Positions 7,860 through 15,041 of a stretch of DNA of 15,041 bases are shown one piece after another. A model generated the notes under the pieces. The model saw only the letters and a program-made list of their open reading frames with translations, was not told where the DNA came from and did not search any database. The DNA is from Planctomycetota bacterium (GTDB lineage Bacteria > Planctomycetota > UBA1135 > GCA-002686595), in NCBI GenBank assembly GCA_021776885.1, contig JAJFFA010000270.1, forward strand, positions 1 to 15,041, given 5' to 3'. Every line of letters begins with the position of its first letter. Positions within the stretch are counted from its first letter, which is position 1. Both the position numbers and the translations under genes were made by a program.

Positions 7860-7909
7860 CGTGGATCTCGCAGTCGACGGAAGCGGATTTCGGTCCAAGC
7901 CTCCACGAT
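7858..7909. repeat. 8-bp inverted repeat spanning the FG-GAP gene start codon
   Basis: Perfect arms ATCGTGGA (7858-7865) and TCCACGAT (7902-7909) are separated by 36 bases. On the transcribed minus strand the 3' arm includes the first two bases of ATG 7859. In a transcript starting upstream, pairing could hide the start. This may be coincidence. Confidence 0.3.
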
Positions 7910-7969
7910 ACTCGGGTCTCGCCGTTCACGCCGCCGCCTGCCGTGTTCGAGGCGAGTGAGAAGTCTGTG

Positions 7970-8539
7970 CTAGTCAGCGGCCAAGGCGCGTTGCAGCAGG
8001 AGCGGCGACTCGACGGACCAGCGCTTGCGCGCCGCAGCCTGAAGCGCAGGGTCCTGCGACGACAGGTCCACGAACCCATCCAGCGAGAGGTCCACTTGCC
8101 CCAGGTCCTGGCCCGTTGTACTGACGAGGCGCACCCGCGCCTCGTCGCCGAGGGCACAGAGCTCTGCGCCGTAGGCGCTGAGCCGCTCGCCCGCCTGCCC
8201 ATACGTCTCGCCCTCGAGCAGGACGAAGTCGGCCTCGAGGCGGCCGTCTCGCGAGGCCTCGACGGACGCGGCGTTCAGCAGTCCGAGGGCCGCGGCCTCG
8301 CCCAGGATTGCAGCCAGCTCCTCGGAGGCGACGTCGGGGCCCGTGGACTGCTCGAAGTGGGCGGCCGGGAGCGGGATGCGCGTCGCGGCGAGGCGCGCGA
8401 CCTGGGCCTCATCGAGGGAGTCCGCCGCGGGCCGGTCGCCGCTCGAGCCGCGGCCGGGCTGCGGTCCGCGCACGAAGGCCGCCAGGCCGAGGAGCAGGGC
8501 GCTGGAGAAGAGCAGGAGCAGGGCGCGCGTGGGGGTCAT
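7970..8539 (-). CDS. Small membrane-anchored or secreted protein of unknown function
   Basis: I do not recognise this 189-residue protein. It starts with a strong signal or signal-anchor (MTPTRALLLLFSSALLLGLA, then AFVRG). A Gly/Ser/Arg/Pro-rich linker (about 25-40) follows, then a mostly charged, probably alpha/beta extracytoplasmic part containing DEAQVARLAATRIPLP, a single Cys in YGAELCALGDEARVRL, and a C-terminal QVDLSLDGFVDLSSQDP segment. ATG 8539 was chosen because it is preceded by AGGT at a 5-base spacing and gives the signal sequence; the frame stays open far upstream only as an antisense-type shadow of the next gene. It lies 89 bp after the 306-aa lipoprotein gene on the same strand. 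It may therefore be the last member of the kinase-lipoprotein operon, but the gap leaves room for an independent promoter. Confidence 0.72.
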   Translation of the reverse strand: MTPTRALLLLFSSALLLGLAAFVRGPQPGRGSSGDRPAADSLDEAQVARLAATRIPLPAAHFEQSTGPDVASEELAAILGEAAALGLLNAASVEASRDGRLEADFVLLEGETYGQAGERLSAYGAELCALGDEARVRLVSTTGQDLGQVDLSLDGFVDLSSQDPALQAAARKRWSVESPLLLQRALAAD

Positions 8540-8628
8540 GGGGGACCTATCGAAGCTGGACGCCGCATCCCTTGAGGGGCGCTCCATGAGCCTCGCTGGG
8601 GCCCCGCACGATGGCCCTGGGGCCTGGC

Positions 8629-9549
8629 CTATTGCCCGCGACGCACCGCGATGTACTCGAGGTTCGGGGTGCCGTCGATCGTGCAGCCGTCGAGATTCGG
8701 GTCGAAGACGCTGCCCGAGGGCGAGCGGAAGACGAACTGGCTTTCCTTCAGGATCCAGTCGGCGATGGCCTTGCGATGGGCCGCGCCGAAGCCCGACTGG
8801 GCCTCCGCCAGCGCCGCCGAACGCGCGCGGATTCCGAAGCGATAGGCCTCGCGCTGGTCCTCCTCGGTCAGCTGCTCGAACACGCCGGCGTAGACCCAGA
8901 CGCGTGCGGAGGCGGGGACGCGCGCGGCCTCCAGCACGGCCTCGCAGCTGTCGAGGCTGCGCAGCTCGGGGATGCCGGTGACGATGTCGGCGACCTTGTC
9001 CTGGAAGTCGAGGCGGCAGTAGATCGCGAGGGTCAGGAGGTTCGCCTGGGCCAGGGCGTTCAGGGGACCGAACTGGGCCAGGTCGGGGGGCAGGACCGCC
9101 TCGCCGCGCACCTCGCGCGGCGCGTCGGAGACCCCCGCGAACCACTGCCGCGTCCAGTCGGCCCACCAGCAGGCCGCGATCAGGTGCGCGACTGACGAGG
9201 GCCGCCGCGAGCTGGCGTTGCCCGTCAGGCTGAACTGGGTGCCGACGACCGGCTCGCTGAGGAAGGGCGCCGCGAAGGCGGCCTCGGCGTGGGCGCGGGA
9301 GACCAGGTGCGCCGCGAAGAAGCGCTGCAGGCGGTAGTCGTTCTGGGCCTCGCCGGTGCTGGCCAGCACGCTCTCCGCGGACTGGATCGCCTCGCGGTAG
9401 CGCCCGGCCTCGATCGATGCGCGCGAGGCGTCGAGCAGCCCGCGGTTCGCGCCGTGGAGCGAGCTCGACGAGCAGGCGGCGAGGCTGCAGGCAGCCAGGG
9501 CGAGGAGCAGCGGGGCCAGGGGTCGGAACGTCTTCATGGTGGAAGTCAT
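8629..9549 (-). CDS. Probable outer-membrane lipoprotein, helical (TPR-like start), unknown function
   Basis: This 306-residue protein carries two consecutive lipobox candidates, LAAC at Cys21 and LAAC at Cys26, followed by SSSSLHG. The segment at about 38-65 (ASIEAGRYREAIQSAESVLA) reads like a TPR or Sel1-type helical hairpin. The rest is mainly helical with several Trp (ACWWADWTRQWF), and the C-terminus (VFDPNLDGCTIDGTPNLEYI) looks beta-like. No family is identified. The start ATG 9549 overlaps the stop of the preceding lipoprotein gene by one base (TGATG), so translation is probably coupled. An in-frame ATG at 9537 is an alternative without a better ribosome site. Position just after the kinase and another lipoprotein suggests that it works with the kinase's extracytoplasmic part; this is inference. 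Confidence 0.8.
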   Translation of the reverse strand: MTSTMKTFRPLAPLLLALAACSLAACSSSSLHGANRGLLDASRASIEAGRYREAIQSAESVLASTGEAQNDYRLQRFFAAHLVSRAHAEAAFAAPFLSEPVVGTQFSLTGNASSRRPSSVAHLIAACWWADWTRQWFAGVSDAPREVRGEAVLPPDLAQFGPLNALAQANLLTLAIYCRLDFQDKVADIVTGIPELRSLDSCEAVLEAARVPASARVWVYAGVFEQLTEEDQREAYRFGIRARSAALAEAQSGFGAAHRKAIADWILKESQFVFRSPSGSVFDPNLDGCTIDGTPNLEYIAVRRGQ

Positions 9550-10172
9550 CAGCGCTCGATGCCGACGAAGAAGGTCTGGATCTCGTCCTCGACGTTGATG
9601 TCGAAGGCCAGGAGGGAGTTGGCCAGGTCGAAGCGCGTCGCGCGCCCGTCGACCACGTGCAGGGCGTTGCGTCCCGAGGCCTCGTAGCTCTGCGGGTCGA
9701 GGCGGAAGTACACCAGGCCGCGGTTGGCCTCGGTCCCCAGGAGGCCCCCGCGCAGAGCGCTGCTCGAGGCGTTGGCGGCGGCCTGGCCCTCGAGCTTGGC
9801 GGCGACCTCCTCGTGGGACAGGGGCGCGAGGACGCCGCCGTCGGGCAGGTACATGCGCAGGTTCAGCCGTTCGGGTTCGAGCCGGATCTGGCGCTCGGAC
9901 TGTCCCTGGCCCTTGAGCTGCAGGGTCAGGACCAGCGGAAAGACGCCGTGCTCCGCGACCAGGTCGGCGTCGAACAGCTTCTGCTGATCGGCGAGTCGGG
10001 CCTGGACGTAGACGATGCCCTCGATGGCCTGAGAGGGGAAGCGTGGGAAGTTGCGGCTGGGCCCGACGATGTCGACGCCCTTCAGTCCGTCACTGCTGCA
10101 CGCGGCGAGCAGCGCCAGGAGCGCCGCACCCGTCGCACGGAGGAGGGGCAGCCGGGGGTGGGGGATGCGCAT
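9549..10172 (-). CDS. Probable lipoprotein with beta-sandwich-like domain, unknown function
   Basis: This 207-residue protein has the signal LRATGAALLALLAAC with lipobox LAAC (Cys25) and SSDG after it; +2 Ser favours the outer membrane. The mature part alternates beta-type segments (EGIVYVQARL, HGVFPLVLTLQL, ERLNLRMYLPDGG) with a short helix (LSHEEVAAKLEGQ). The -L-T-L-Q-L-K-G- pattern followed by an L-E-P-E-R-L-N-L-R stretch resembles Ig-like lipoprotein domains, but I cannot name a family. It starts only 2 bp after the kinase stop (TGAACATG) and overlaps the next lipoprotein by 1 bp. This makes it the middle gene of a tightly packed three-gene operon, and a partner of the kinase's extracytoplasmic domain is a reasonable inference. 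Confidence 0.8.
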   Translation of the reverse strand: MRIPHPRLPLLRATGAALLALLAACSSDGLKGVDIVGPSRNFPRFPSQAIEGIVYVQARLADQQKLFDADLVAEHGVFPLVLTLQLKGQGQSERQIRLEPERLNLRMYLPDGGVLAPLSHEEVAAKLEGQAAANASSSALRGGLLGTEANRGLVYFRLDPQSYEASGRNALHVVDGRATRFDLANSLLAFDINVEDEIQTFFVGIER

Positions 10173-10174
10173 GT

Positions 10175-12991
10175 TCAGGGGATGAGGTTGGAGAAGATCA
10201 GTTCGCGCTCGAAGGCCGGGCGCACCTCGCGCAAGAGGCCGAAGCGCGGGGAGAGCCAGTACTCGGTAGAGCCGCGCTCGACCACCAGGCAGAGGAGCGG
10301 CTCGCGGGTCAAGACCTCGGCGAAGTCCGCCAGGTCGAGCAGCTGCAGGGGCGAGCCGGCGGGGGGCCGGCGCTCGATCAGGTTCGGGACGAAGGCCCGC
10401 ACGCGGGCCGTGCCGGAGGGATCGCGCAGGTCGAGGACGCGCTCGGTGCCGGCCAGGAAGGCGCTGCCGCTGCGGCGCAGCTCGACCGTCTGCGGGCTGC
10501 CGGTGTAGCTGCCGTCGCTGAGGTAGATGCGCCGCTCGAGGCGCGCGTCGCGGGCGTTCTTCGCCGTCCCGGAGTACTCGAGCACCGTGTCCTGGATCCA
10601 GGTCACCTGGTCCGCGGGGGTGCGGTTGCAGAACAGACGGCTGGTGTCCTTCGGCGGTGGCCAGACGGAGCTGGCGTCGAGCTCGAGCTGCAGGGTCAGG
10701 CGCGCGCGCCAGTCCCCCGCGGGGGAGCCCGACTCCGCGCGCACGCCGTCGCGGCCGAGGTCGAAGATCGAGCTGGGCAGGCCCGAGCCGTACCAGCGGC
10801 GGGCCGCGTGCAGGCGGCGCAGGTCGCTGGTCGTGGCCTCGTTGCGCCGTCCGGGGGAGGCGGCGTCCTGGGCTTCGATCCAGGCGGCCCAGGTGTCGAA
10901 CTGGGGCAGGGCCGTGAGCCGCTCGACGTCCAGCTCGCCCTGGACGCCTTCGACCTCGCCCAGGGCCGTGCGCACGTAGCGTTCGAGCAGCGGCATGATG
11001 TCCGCGTCGAAGGCCTCGGCCAGCTCGATGGCGTTCGCGGCGTCCTGGTAGGCGGGCCCCTCGGCGACGTTGCGCCAGCGCTCGAGGCGCTCGGCCTCGA
11101 GGCTCTGGATGCGCGCCTCGAGGGCCGGGCGCAGGCTGCCCTGGATGTAGGCGTCGAGGCGCGCGCGGCGGCGGGCCGGGATGGCGGCGCCCGGGTCCGG
11201 CTCTCCGTCAGTCTCCGGGCTGTAGTCGATCCAGTCCTTCGACTCGAGCACGAACGACACCAGCTCGCGCGGGACGACCTCCTCGAGGGTGCGCCGCGCT
11301 TCACCCATGCGCGCGTAGGTCAGGTCGTCGAGGCGCAGCGATAGCTGGGCCACGGCCACCAGGAGGTCGCGCCCGTCCTGGTTTTCCTTGAAGAACACGC
11401 CCTCGCTCTGCTGCGCCGTCAGATAGGACGACGCCGAGCGGTGGGCTCCGGCCTCGAGCCGGCGCATGAACTCGTCGAAGCAGGCCGCCATCTTGGCCCG
11501 CGGCTCGTTCGTGTCCTCGATGCGCTGCACCGTGGCCCTGAGCTTCTCGAAGTCCTGGCGCAGGATGCGGTTCTCCTCATACAACCGCTCGAACTCGGCG
11601 TTCCTCTCGTCGAGCGCCGTTTGCAGGTTGGCCGCCTGGGACTCGCCGTCGCCCTGATCTCGGAGGAGGCCGTTCAGCCTTCCGACCTCCAGCTGCGCCT
11701 TGGCAAGCGAGTCCTCCGAGGTGAGTAGACCTGACCGCAGTCCGGCGATCGTCTCCCTCAGCTCGCCCATCTTCTCGGCGTACTCCTTGTCCTTGACCTC
11801 GCGCGCCGCGTTGACGGCCTTGGAGAGGTCGCCGGCCGAGCCCGCGGCCATGGAGACGCTGCCCTGGGTCAAGTCCTGGATGCGGTCCTCTTGCTTGAAG
11901 ATCCAGGCGCTCTGCCCGATGGCCGCCAGGGACAGGACCACCAGGGCCGAGCCGGCCCAGGAGGGCAGGGCGCCGGGCTCGCGGAAGGCGCTCGAGCTCT
12001 CGATGGCGTCGATGAACTCCTGGGCGCTCTGGAAGCGCTTCCCGCGGTCCTTGCGCAGGGCCTGGCGCAGGATGCTGGCCACGGCCTTGGGCAGCCGATC
12101 GAGCTGCTGGATCAGGGGCTGGATGTCCGTCTCCAGCACGGCGGTGGTGACCTCCGCGACGGTCTTGCCCTCGAAGGGGCGCTGGCCGCTGATCATCTCG
12201 TACATCACGACCCCGACCGCGAAGAGGTCGGAGCGCGCGTCGAGGCGCTCGCCGCGCACCTGCTCGGGGGACATGTACTTGGGCGTGCCGACGATCTGGC
12301 CCTCGAGGGTGTCCGCCGCCATGCCGGCGATGCCGAAGTCGAGCAGCCGCACGGCGACCCCGAAGGGGTTGTCCTCGGACTTGGGCACACGTGAGAGGAG
12401 CATCACGTTCGAGGGCTTGACGTCGCGGTGGACGAAGCCGCGCTCGTGCCCGCTGGCCAGGCCGAGCAGGATCTGGCGCGCCACCTCGAGGGCGTGGCGC
12501 GGCAGCAGGGTCTCTTCGCGCTCGAGCACCTGCGACAGGGAGGCACCCGCCACCAGGTCCATGGTCAGGAAGAGCTCGCTGTCCTCGGACTGGCCCGTGT
12601 CGCGCACCTGCACCACGTACTCCGAGACGAAGTTCTGGGCGGCGTGGATCTCCTTGAAGAAGTAGTCGCGGAAGCTCCGGCTCTGGCTGTAGCGCGGGCG
12701 GAGCACCTTGAGCGCCAGCTCGCGCCCCTCGGCCAGCAGGTCGTGGACGTGGTACACGCGACCCATGCCCCCTTCTCCAAGCAGGGACTGCACCTCGAAG
12801 CGCTCGGCGAAGATGCGGCCGCGCTCGCTGAGGGGGTCTTCCTCGCCCTCGGCGGCGGGCAGGGACTGGGTGCCCATGGTCGCCTCGTCCGGCGTCTGGC
12901 GCGGCAGGGGGCGGGTGGCATCTCCGAGCCGCAGGGTCGGGTCGAGGGGGGCGTCGTCGGGGTCGCCGCCAGGATCGTGAGGGCTTTGCAT
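10175..12991 (-). CDS. Transmembrane Ser/Thr protein kinase with coiled coil and large extracytoplasmic C-terminal region
   Basis: This 938-residue protein has a disordered acidic N-terminus (1-60), then a complete Hanks-type kinase domain at about 64-330. Visible motifs are the Gly-loop GEGGMG (72-77), Lys95 (ALKV), Glu114 of helix C, HRD with Lys192 and Asn195 (188-195), DFG (218-220), VGTPKYMSPE (234-243) and SDLFAVG (254-260). All catalytic residues are present, so the kinase should be active. A single membrane helix lies at about 347-365. A coiled coil follows at about 385-495, then some 440 residues I do not recognise: helical to about 735, then beta-rich with ERRIYLSDGSYTG and EYWLSPRFGLLRE. 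There are no PASTA, WD or TPR repeats. By family it phosphorylates Ser/Thr of cytoplasmic targets in response to an envelope signal. The start ATG 12991 has GAAGGA five bases upstream; the open frame continuing to 14179 is only antisense to the glycosyltransferase. It heads an operon with two lipoproteins. Confidence 0.92.
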   Translation of the reverse strand: MQSPHDPGGDPDDAPLDPTLRLGDATRPLPRQTPDEATMGTQSLPAAEGEEDPLSERGRIFAERFEVQSLLGEGGMGRVYHVHDLLAEGRELALKVLRPRYSQSRSFRDYFFKEIHAAQNFVSEYVVQVRDTGQSEDSELFLTMDLVAGASLSQVLEREETLLPRHALEVARQILLGLASGHERGFVHRDVKPSNVMLLSRVPKSEDNPFGVAVRLLDFGIAGMAADTLEGQIVGTPKYMSPEQVRGERLDARSDLFAVGVVMYEMISGQRPFEGKTVAEVTTAVLETDIQPLIQQLDRLPKAVASILRQALRKDRGKRFQSAQEFIDAIESSSAFREPGALPSWAGSALVVLSLAAIGQSAWIFKQEDRIQDLTQGSVSMAAGSAGDLSKAVNAAREVKDKEYAEKMGELRETIAGLRSGLLTSEDSLAKAQLEVGRLNGLLRDQGDGESQAANLQTALDERNAEFERLYEENRILRQDFEKLRATVQRIEDTNEPRAKMAACFDEFMRRLEAGAHRSASSYLTAQQSEGVFFKENQDGRDLLVAVAQLSLRLDDLTYARMGEARRTLEEVVPRELVSFVLESKDWIDYSPETDGEPDPGAAIPARRRARLDAYIQGSLRPALEARIQSLEAERLERWRNVAEGPAYQDAANAIELAEAFDADIMPLLERYVRTALGEVEGVQGELDVERLTALPQFDTWAAWIEAQDAASPGRRNEATTSDLRRLHAARRWYGSGLPSSIFDLGRDGVRAESGSPAGDWRARLTLQLELDASSVWPPPKDTSRLFCNRTPADQVTWIQDTVLEYSGTAKNARDARLERRIYLSDGSYTGSPQTVELRRSGSAFLAGTERVLDLRDPSGTARVRAFVPNLIERRPPAGSPLQLLDLADFAEVLTREPLLCLVVERGSTEYWLSPRFGLLREVRPAFERELIFSNLIP

Positions 12992-12996
12992 GGGGG

Positions 12997-13002
12997 TCCT
13001 TC
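12997..13002 (-). promoter_or_regulatory. Ribosome binding site of the kinase gene
   Basis: The minus strand reads GAAGGA five bases before ATG 12991. This strong Shine-Dalgarno fixes the start and excludes the much longer open frame that reaches back over the divergent glycosyltransferase. Confidence 0.75.
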
Positions 13003-13017
13003 GAGGGGGACCGCTGG

Positions 13018-13045
13018 ATCCTACCCCGCGCGGCAGTCGAGTCAG
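13018..13045 (-). promoter_or_regulatory. Candidate sigma70-like promoter for the kinase operon
   Basis: On the minus strand CTGACT (13040-13045) and TAGGAT (13018-13023) are separated by 16 bases, each matching the -35 and -10 consensus at four of six positions. Transcription would start near 13010, giving a leader of about 20 bases that contains only the GAAGGA ribosome site. The placement fits well, but two partial hexamers can arise by chance. Confidence 0.35.
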
Positions 13046-13198
13046 AGCACCGCTATCGGCAGTTCCCGGGCGGAGGTGGATCCTGCCGAGGGCGACCCCT
13101 ATCCTCCCCTCTACCGGGGCGTGGCGTACAAGAGCGCGACTCACCGCGGACCTGGCGCTCCCCCCAAGAGGACCCGGCCGTGGCCCTCCCGGTCCAAC

Positions 13199-14290
13199 AT
13201 GGCCCTCCAGCACCCGGGACACGAAGCGACGGACGCCCTGGTCCGCGCGCAGTCCGAGCAAGCGCCGCCCGCCGGGCCGGGCGCCGAGCCGGCTGAGGGG
13301 CGCGCGACGTCGCGCGCGGCACCGAGCGAGGACGCGCCGTGGGTCACTGTCATCGTCGCCACCCGGGATCGCTCGAGCCTGCTCGAGAGCGCCCTCCTGA
13401 GCCTGGCCGCGGCCTGCGATCGGGCGCCCTTCCGGGTCGAGGTCATCGTGGTCGACAACGGCTCGCGGGACGCCACCCCCGCGGTGCTCGAGCGCATCGC
13501 CGCCGGGCGCGAGGGCTGGCGCGTGCTGACCTTCCCCACGCCGGGCAAGGCCCGCGCCCTCAACCACGGCCTGGGCTACGCCCGCGCCGAGCTGCTGGCC
13601 TTCACCGACGACGACGTCGTCGTGGACGGCGGGTGGCTGACGTCCCTCGCGGCATTCTTCGCGGAACATCCCGAGTACGACGCCGCCGTCGGGCGGGTCG
13701 TCGCGGATCCGGAGGGCGCGACCGCGGAGGCCTGCGAGCTGATCGACCGCTACCGCACCCTGCCGCTCTACGAGAACGGCGCCGCGGTGGTGGACGACGT
13801 GCACCTCTACGGCTGCAACATGGGCATCCGCAAGCGCGCCCTCGAGCGCGTCGGACCCTTCGACGGACGCCTCGGCCCCGGGGCCAGCGGGCTGCACGAG
13901 GACGGCGAGATGGCCAGCCGCATCCTCGGGGCGGGCATGCGCATCGGCTACATGCCCGAGTGTGTCATCCAGCACGCCGTCGAGCCCGACCGCCTGTGTG
14001 ACGACTTCTGCCTGGAGATGCACCGCCGCGACGGGCGCAGCCGCTTCGTGATCGACGCGCCGCGCGGTTGCCGGCGCGCGGTCGTACGCTTCGCCGGGAC
14101 GACCCTGATCCTGGGCTTCTGGACGCTCTTCGGCCGGCGCTGCGAGAGCATGCGCGCCCGCGCCCGGGCCATCTCGCACCGCGAGTACCTGCGGGTGTAC
14201 TTCGAGGCGCGCCGCAGCGGCGCCGAGCAGGACCCCGGAACTCCGCCGGCGGCGCCCGCCACCGAGCCCCAGGCGACCGCCACCGAGTGA
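13199..14290 (+). CDS. Glycosyltransferase family 2
   Basis: This 363-residue protein has a GT-A fold nucleotide-sugar transferase domain. After an Ala/Pro/Glu-rich N-terminal tail (1-46) come WVTVIVATRDRSSLLESAL (48-66), VEVIVVDNGSRDATP (80-94) and the DxD-type metal site FTDDDVVV (135-142). GCNMGIRK (205-212) follows, then the acceptor-side LHEDGEMASRIL (232-243). These are the standard family 2 motifs. A hydrophobic stretch at about 294-312 may dip into the membrane, and the last 25 residues are a Pro/Ala/Thr tail. By family it transfers a sugar from a nucleotide donor to a surface glycan or lipid; donor and acceptor are unknown. ATG 13199 is chosen although the Shine-Dalgarno is weak; an in-frame GTG at 13121 would add 26 residues. 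It diverges from the kinase gene (207-bp gap), and its stop overlaps the next start (GTGA), so the two transferases are co-translated. Confidence 0.88.
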   Translation: MALQHPGHEATDALVRAQSEQAPPAGPGAEPAEGRATSRAAPSEDAPWVTVIVATRDRSSLLESALLSLAAACDRAPFRVEVIVVDNGSRDATPAVLERIAAGREGWRVLTFPTPGKARALNHGLGYARAELLAFTDDDVVVDGGWLTSLAAFFAEHPEYDAAVGRVVADPEGATAEACELIDRYRTLPLYENGAAVVDDVHLYGCNMGIRKRALERVGPFDGRLGPGASGLHEDGEMASRILGAGMRIGYMPECVIQHAVEPDRLCDDFCLEMHRRDGRSRFVIDAPRGCRRAVVRFAGTTLILGFWTLFGRRCESMRARARAISHREYLRVYFEARRSGAEQDPGTPPAAPATEPQATATE

Positions 14291-15041
14291 AGATCCTCGT
14301 CGCGCGGCACGACAAGCTCGGCGACCTGACCCTCGCGCTGCCGGCCTTCGAGGTGCTGGCGCGCGGCCTGCCCGGCGCGGAGCTGGTGGCCCTGGTGCCC
14401 GAGTACACGCGGCCCCTGGTCGAGCTCTCGCCCTGGGTCAGCCGCGTGCTGCCCTACCCGGGTCCCGAGACCTCTGCGCGCGAGCTGGCGCGCGTGTGGA
14501 GGGCCCAGGGCTTCGACGCCCTGCTCTCCCTCTGGTCCCAGAAGCAGACCGCCCTGGCCGGCGCCCTGGCGCGCATCCCGCTGCGCGTCGGTCCGGCCAG
14601 TCGCCTGGTCCAGGTGCTGCACACCTCACGCGTCAAGCAGCGCCGCTCGCGCTCGCAGAAGCCCGAGTACGCCTACAACGTCGACCTGGCGGCCCACCTC
14701 GTGGCGCGCCTCGGGGGCACGCCCCCGGCGGACTTCACGCGCCCCGTGCTGGCGCCCGAGCCGGCGCGGGTCGCGGCGCGCCGCGCTGCCGTATGCGCGG
14801 CGAGCGGGCTCGACCCGGAGCGGCCCGTGGTGCTGGTGCACCCCGGACACGGCGGCTCCACCGCGCACCTCTCGCGGGCGCAGTACGCCCTCCTGCTGCG
14901 CAGCCTCACGTCGCGCGCCGGGCACTCGACCCTGATCAGCGCCGGGCCCGGGGAGGAGGAGGCCGCGGCCGCGCTCCTGGGGGAGGCGGCTTGCGAGGGC
15001 AGCGCCGTGCACGCCTCGCGGGAAGGCCTGGCCGCCTTTTG
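14287..15041 (+). CDS. Glycosyltransferase family 9, ADP-heptose:LPS heptosyltransferase-like (partial, 3' end outside window)
   Basis: The frame is open from GTG 14287 to the right edge, 251 residues so far. It begins MKILVARHDKLGDLTLALPA, the N-terminal signature of the family 9 GT-B enzymes (WaaC/WaaF type). The second Rossmann half starts at about residue 179 with a VVLVHPGHGGS stretch and the following SRAQYALLLRSL. Typical members are about 320-350 residues, so roughly a quarter is missing. By family it transfers heptose or a related sugar to the LPS core or another envelope glycan on the cytoplasmic face; the exact sugar cannot be told. The usual Lys/Arg-Trp following the phosphate-binding loop is replaced by STAHLS, which suggests a divergent subfamily. 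GTG overlaps the family 2 gene's stop by four bases (GTGA), showing tight coupling in a glycan operon that continues to the right. Confidence 0.85.
   Translation, partial: MKILVARHDKLGDLTLALPAFEVLARGLPGAELVALVPEYTRPLVELSPWVSRVLPYPGPETSARELARVWRAQGFDALLSLWSQKQTALAGALARIPLRVGPASRLVQVLHTSRVKQRRSRSQKPEYAYNVDLAAHLVARLGGTPPADFTRPVLAPEPARVAARRAAVCAASGLDPERPVVLVHPGHGGSTAHLSRAQYALLLRSLTSRAGHSTLISAGPGEEEAAAALLGEAACEGSAVHASREGLAAF

Noticed and set aside
7910..7969. Possible terminator after the 189-aa gene
   Set aside because: Short GC stems such as CTCGCC/GGCGAG can be drawn, but with long loops and no U-tract; they are expected by chance at this GC content.
6375..7973. 532-codon plus-strand open frame opposite the FG-GAP gene
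   Set aside because: It is antisense to clear FG-GAP repeats. The predicted protein itself repeats only because the opposite strand does, and it has no recognisable domain.
8540..9166. Upstream extension of the 189-aa protein to 9166
   Set aside because: It overlaps the lipoprotein gene in another frame with an Arg/Gly/Pro-rich shadow protein. ATG 8539 has a ribosome site and starts a clean signal sequence.
12428..13198. N-terminal extension of the family 2 glycosyltransferase frame
   Set aside because: It is antisense to the kinase domain; family 2 enzymes begin near the VTVIVATRDR motif, and ATG 13199 leaves a sufficient N-terminus.
12992..14179. N-terminal extension of the kinase frame to 14179
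   Set aside because: It runs antisense through the glycosyltransferase, lacks domain features, and a strong Shine-Dalgarno marks ATG 12991 as the kinase start.

Overview
The window comes from a high-GC, outer-membrane-bearing bacterium. Three things suggest an uncultured or deep-branching member of the Planctomycetota: a FG-GAP propeller protein ending in a six-cysteine C-terminal domain I associate with that phylum, several secreted repeat proteins, and a large membrane-anchored Ser/Thr kinase. This assignment is inference from protein style. No rRNA or other marker gene is present, and no tRNA, CRISPR array, insertion sequence or phage gene was seen.

Left part (1-4834, all minus strand): a TonB-type outer-membrane uptake operon. 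In transcription order it holds a TonB-dependent receptor with an N-terminal carboxypeptidase-regulatory-like domain, a secreted coiled-coil DUF3450 protein, and the start of a MotA/TolQ/ExbB-family protein with a long periplasmic coiled-coil N-terminus (TtpC-like). The last gene runs off the left edge. This order matches the proteobacterial TonB2-type energising systems, so ExbB, ExbD and TonB genes would be expected just outside the window.

Middle (4835-7859): a 313-bp divergent intergenic region carries four copies of CGTTGA within 98 bp, overlapping inverted repeats, and an 8-base homopolymer in the receptor leader. To its right is a kelch-type propeller lipoprotein (plus strand). It converges on a secreted seven-repeat FG-GAP protein with the Cys-rich C-terminal domain (minus strand).

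Right-middle (7970-12991, minus strand): a probable signalling operon. A 938-aa transmembrane Ser/Thr kinase with a long coiled coil and an unrecognised extracytoplasmic C-terminal region is followed, 2 bp later, by one lipoprotein gene. A second lipoprotein gene overlaps that one by 1 bp. After an 89-bp gap comes a small membrane-anchored protein of unknown function. A sigma70-like promoter candidate and a strong Shine-Dalgarno precede the kinase.

Right end (13199-15041, plus strand): divergent from the kinase, a family 2 glycosyltransferase is translationally coupled by a 4-bp overlap to a family 9 (ADP-heptose:LPS heptosyltransferase-like) glycosyltransferase truncated by the window edge. 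Together they look like the start of a cell-surface glycan or LPS-core gene cluster. Long open frames opposite most real genes are antisense shadows of the high GC content and were left out.
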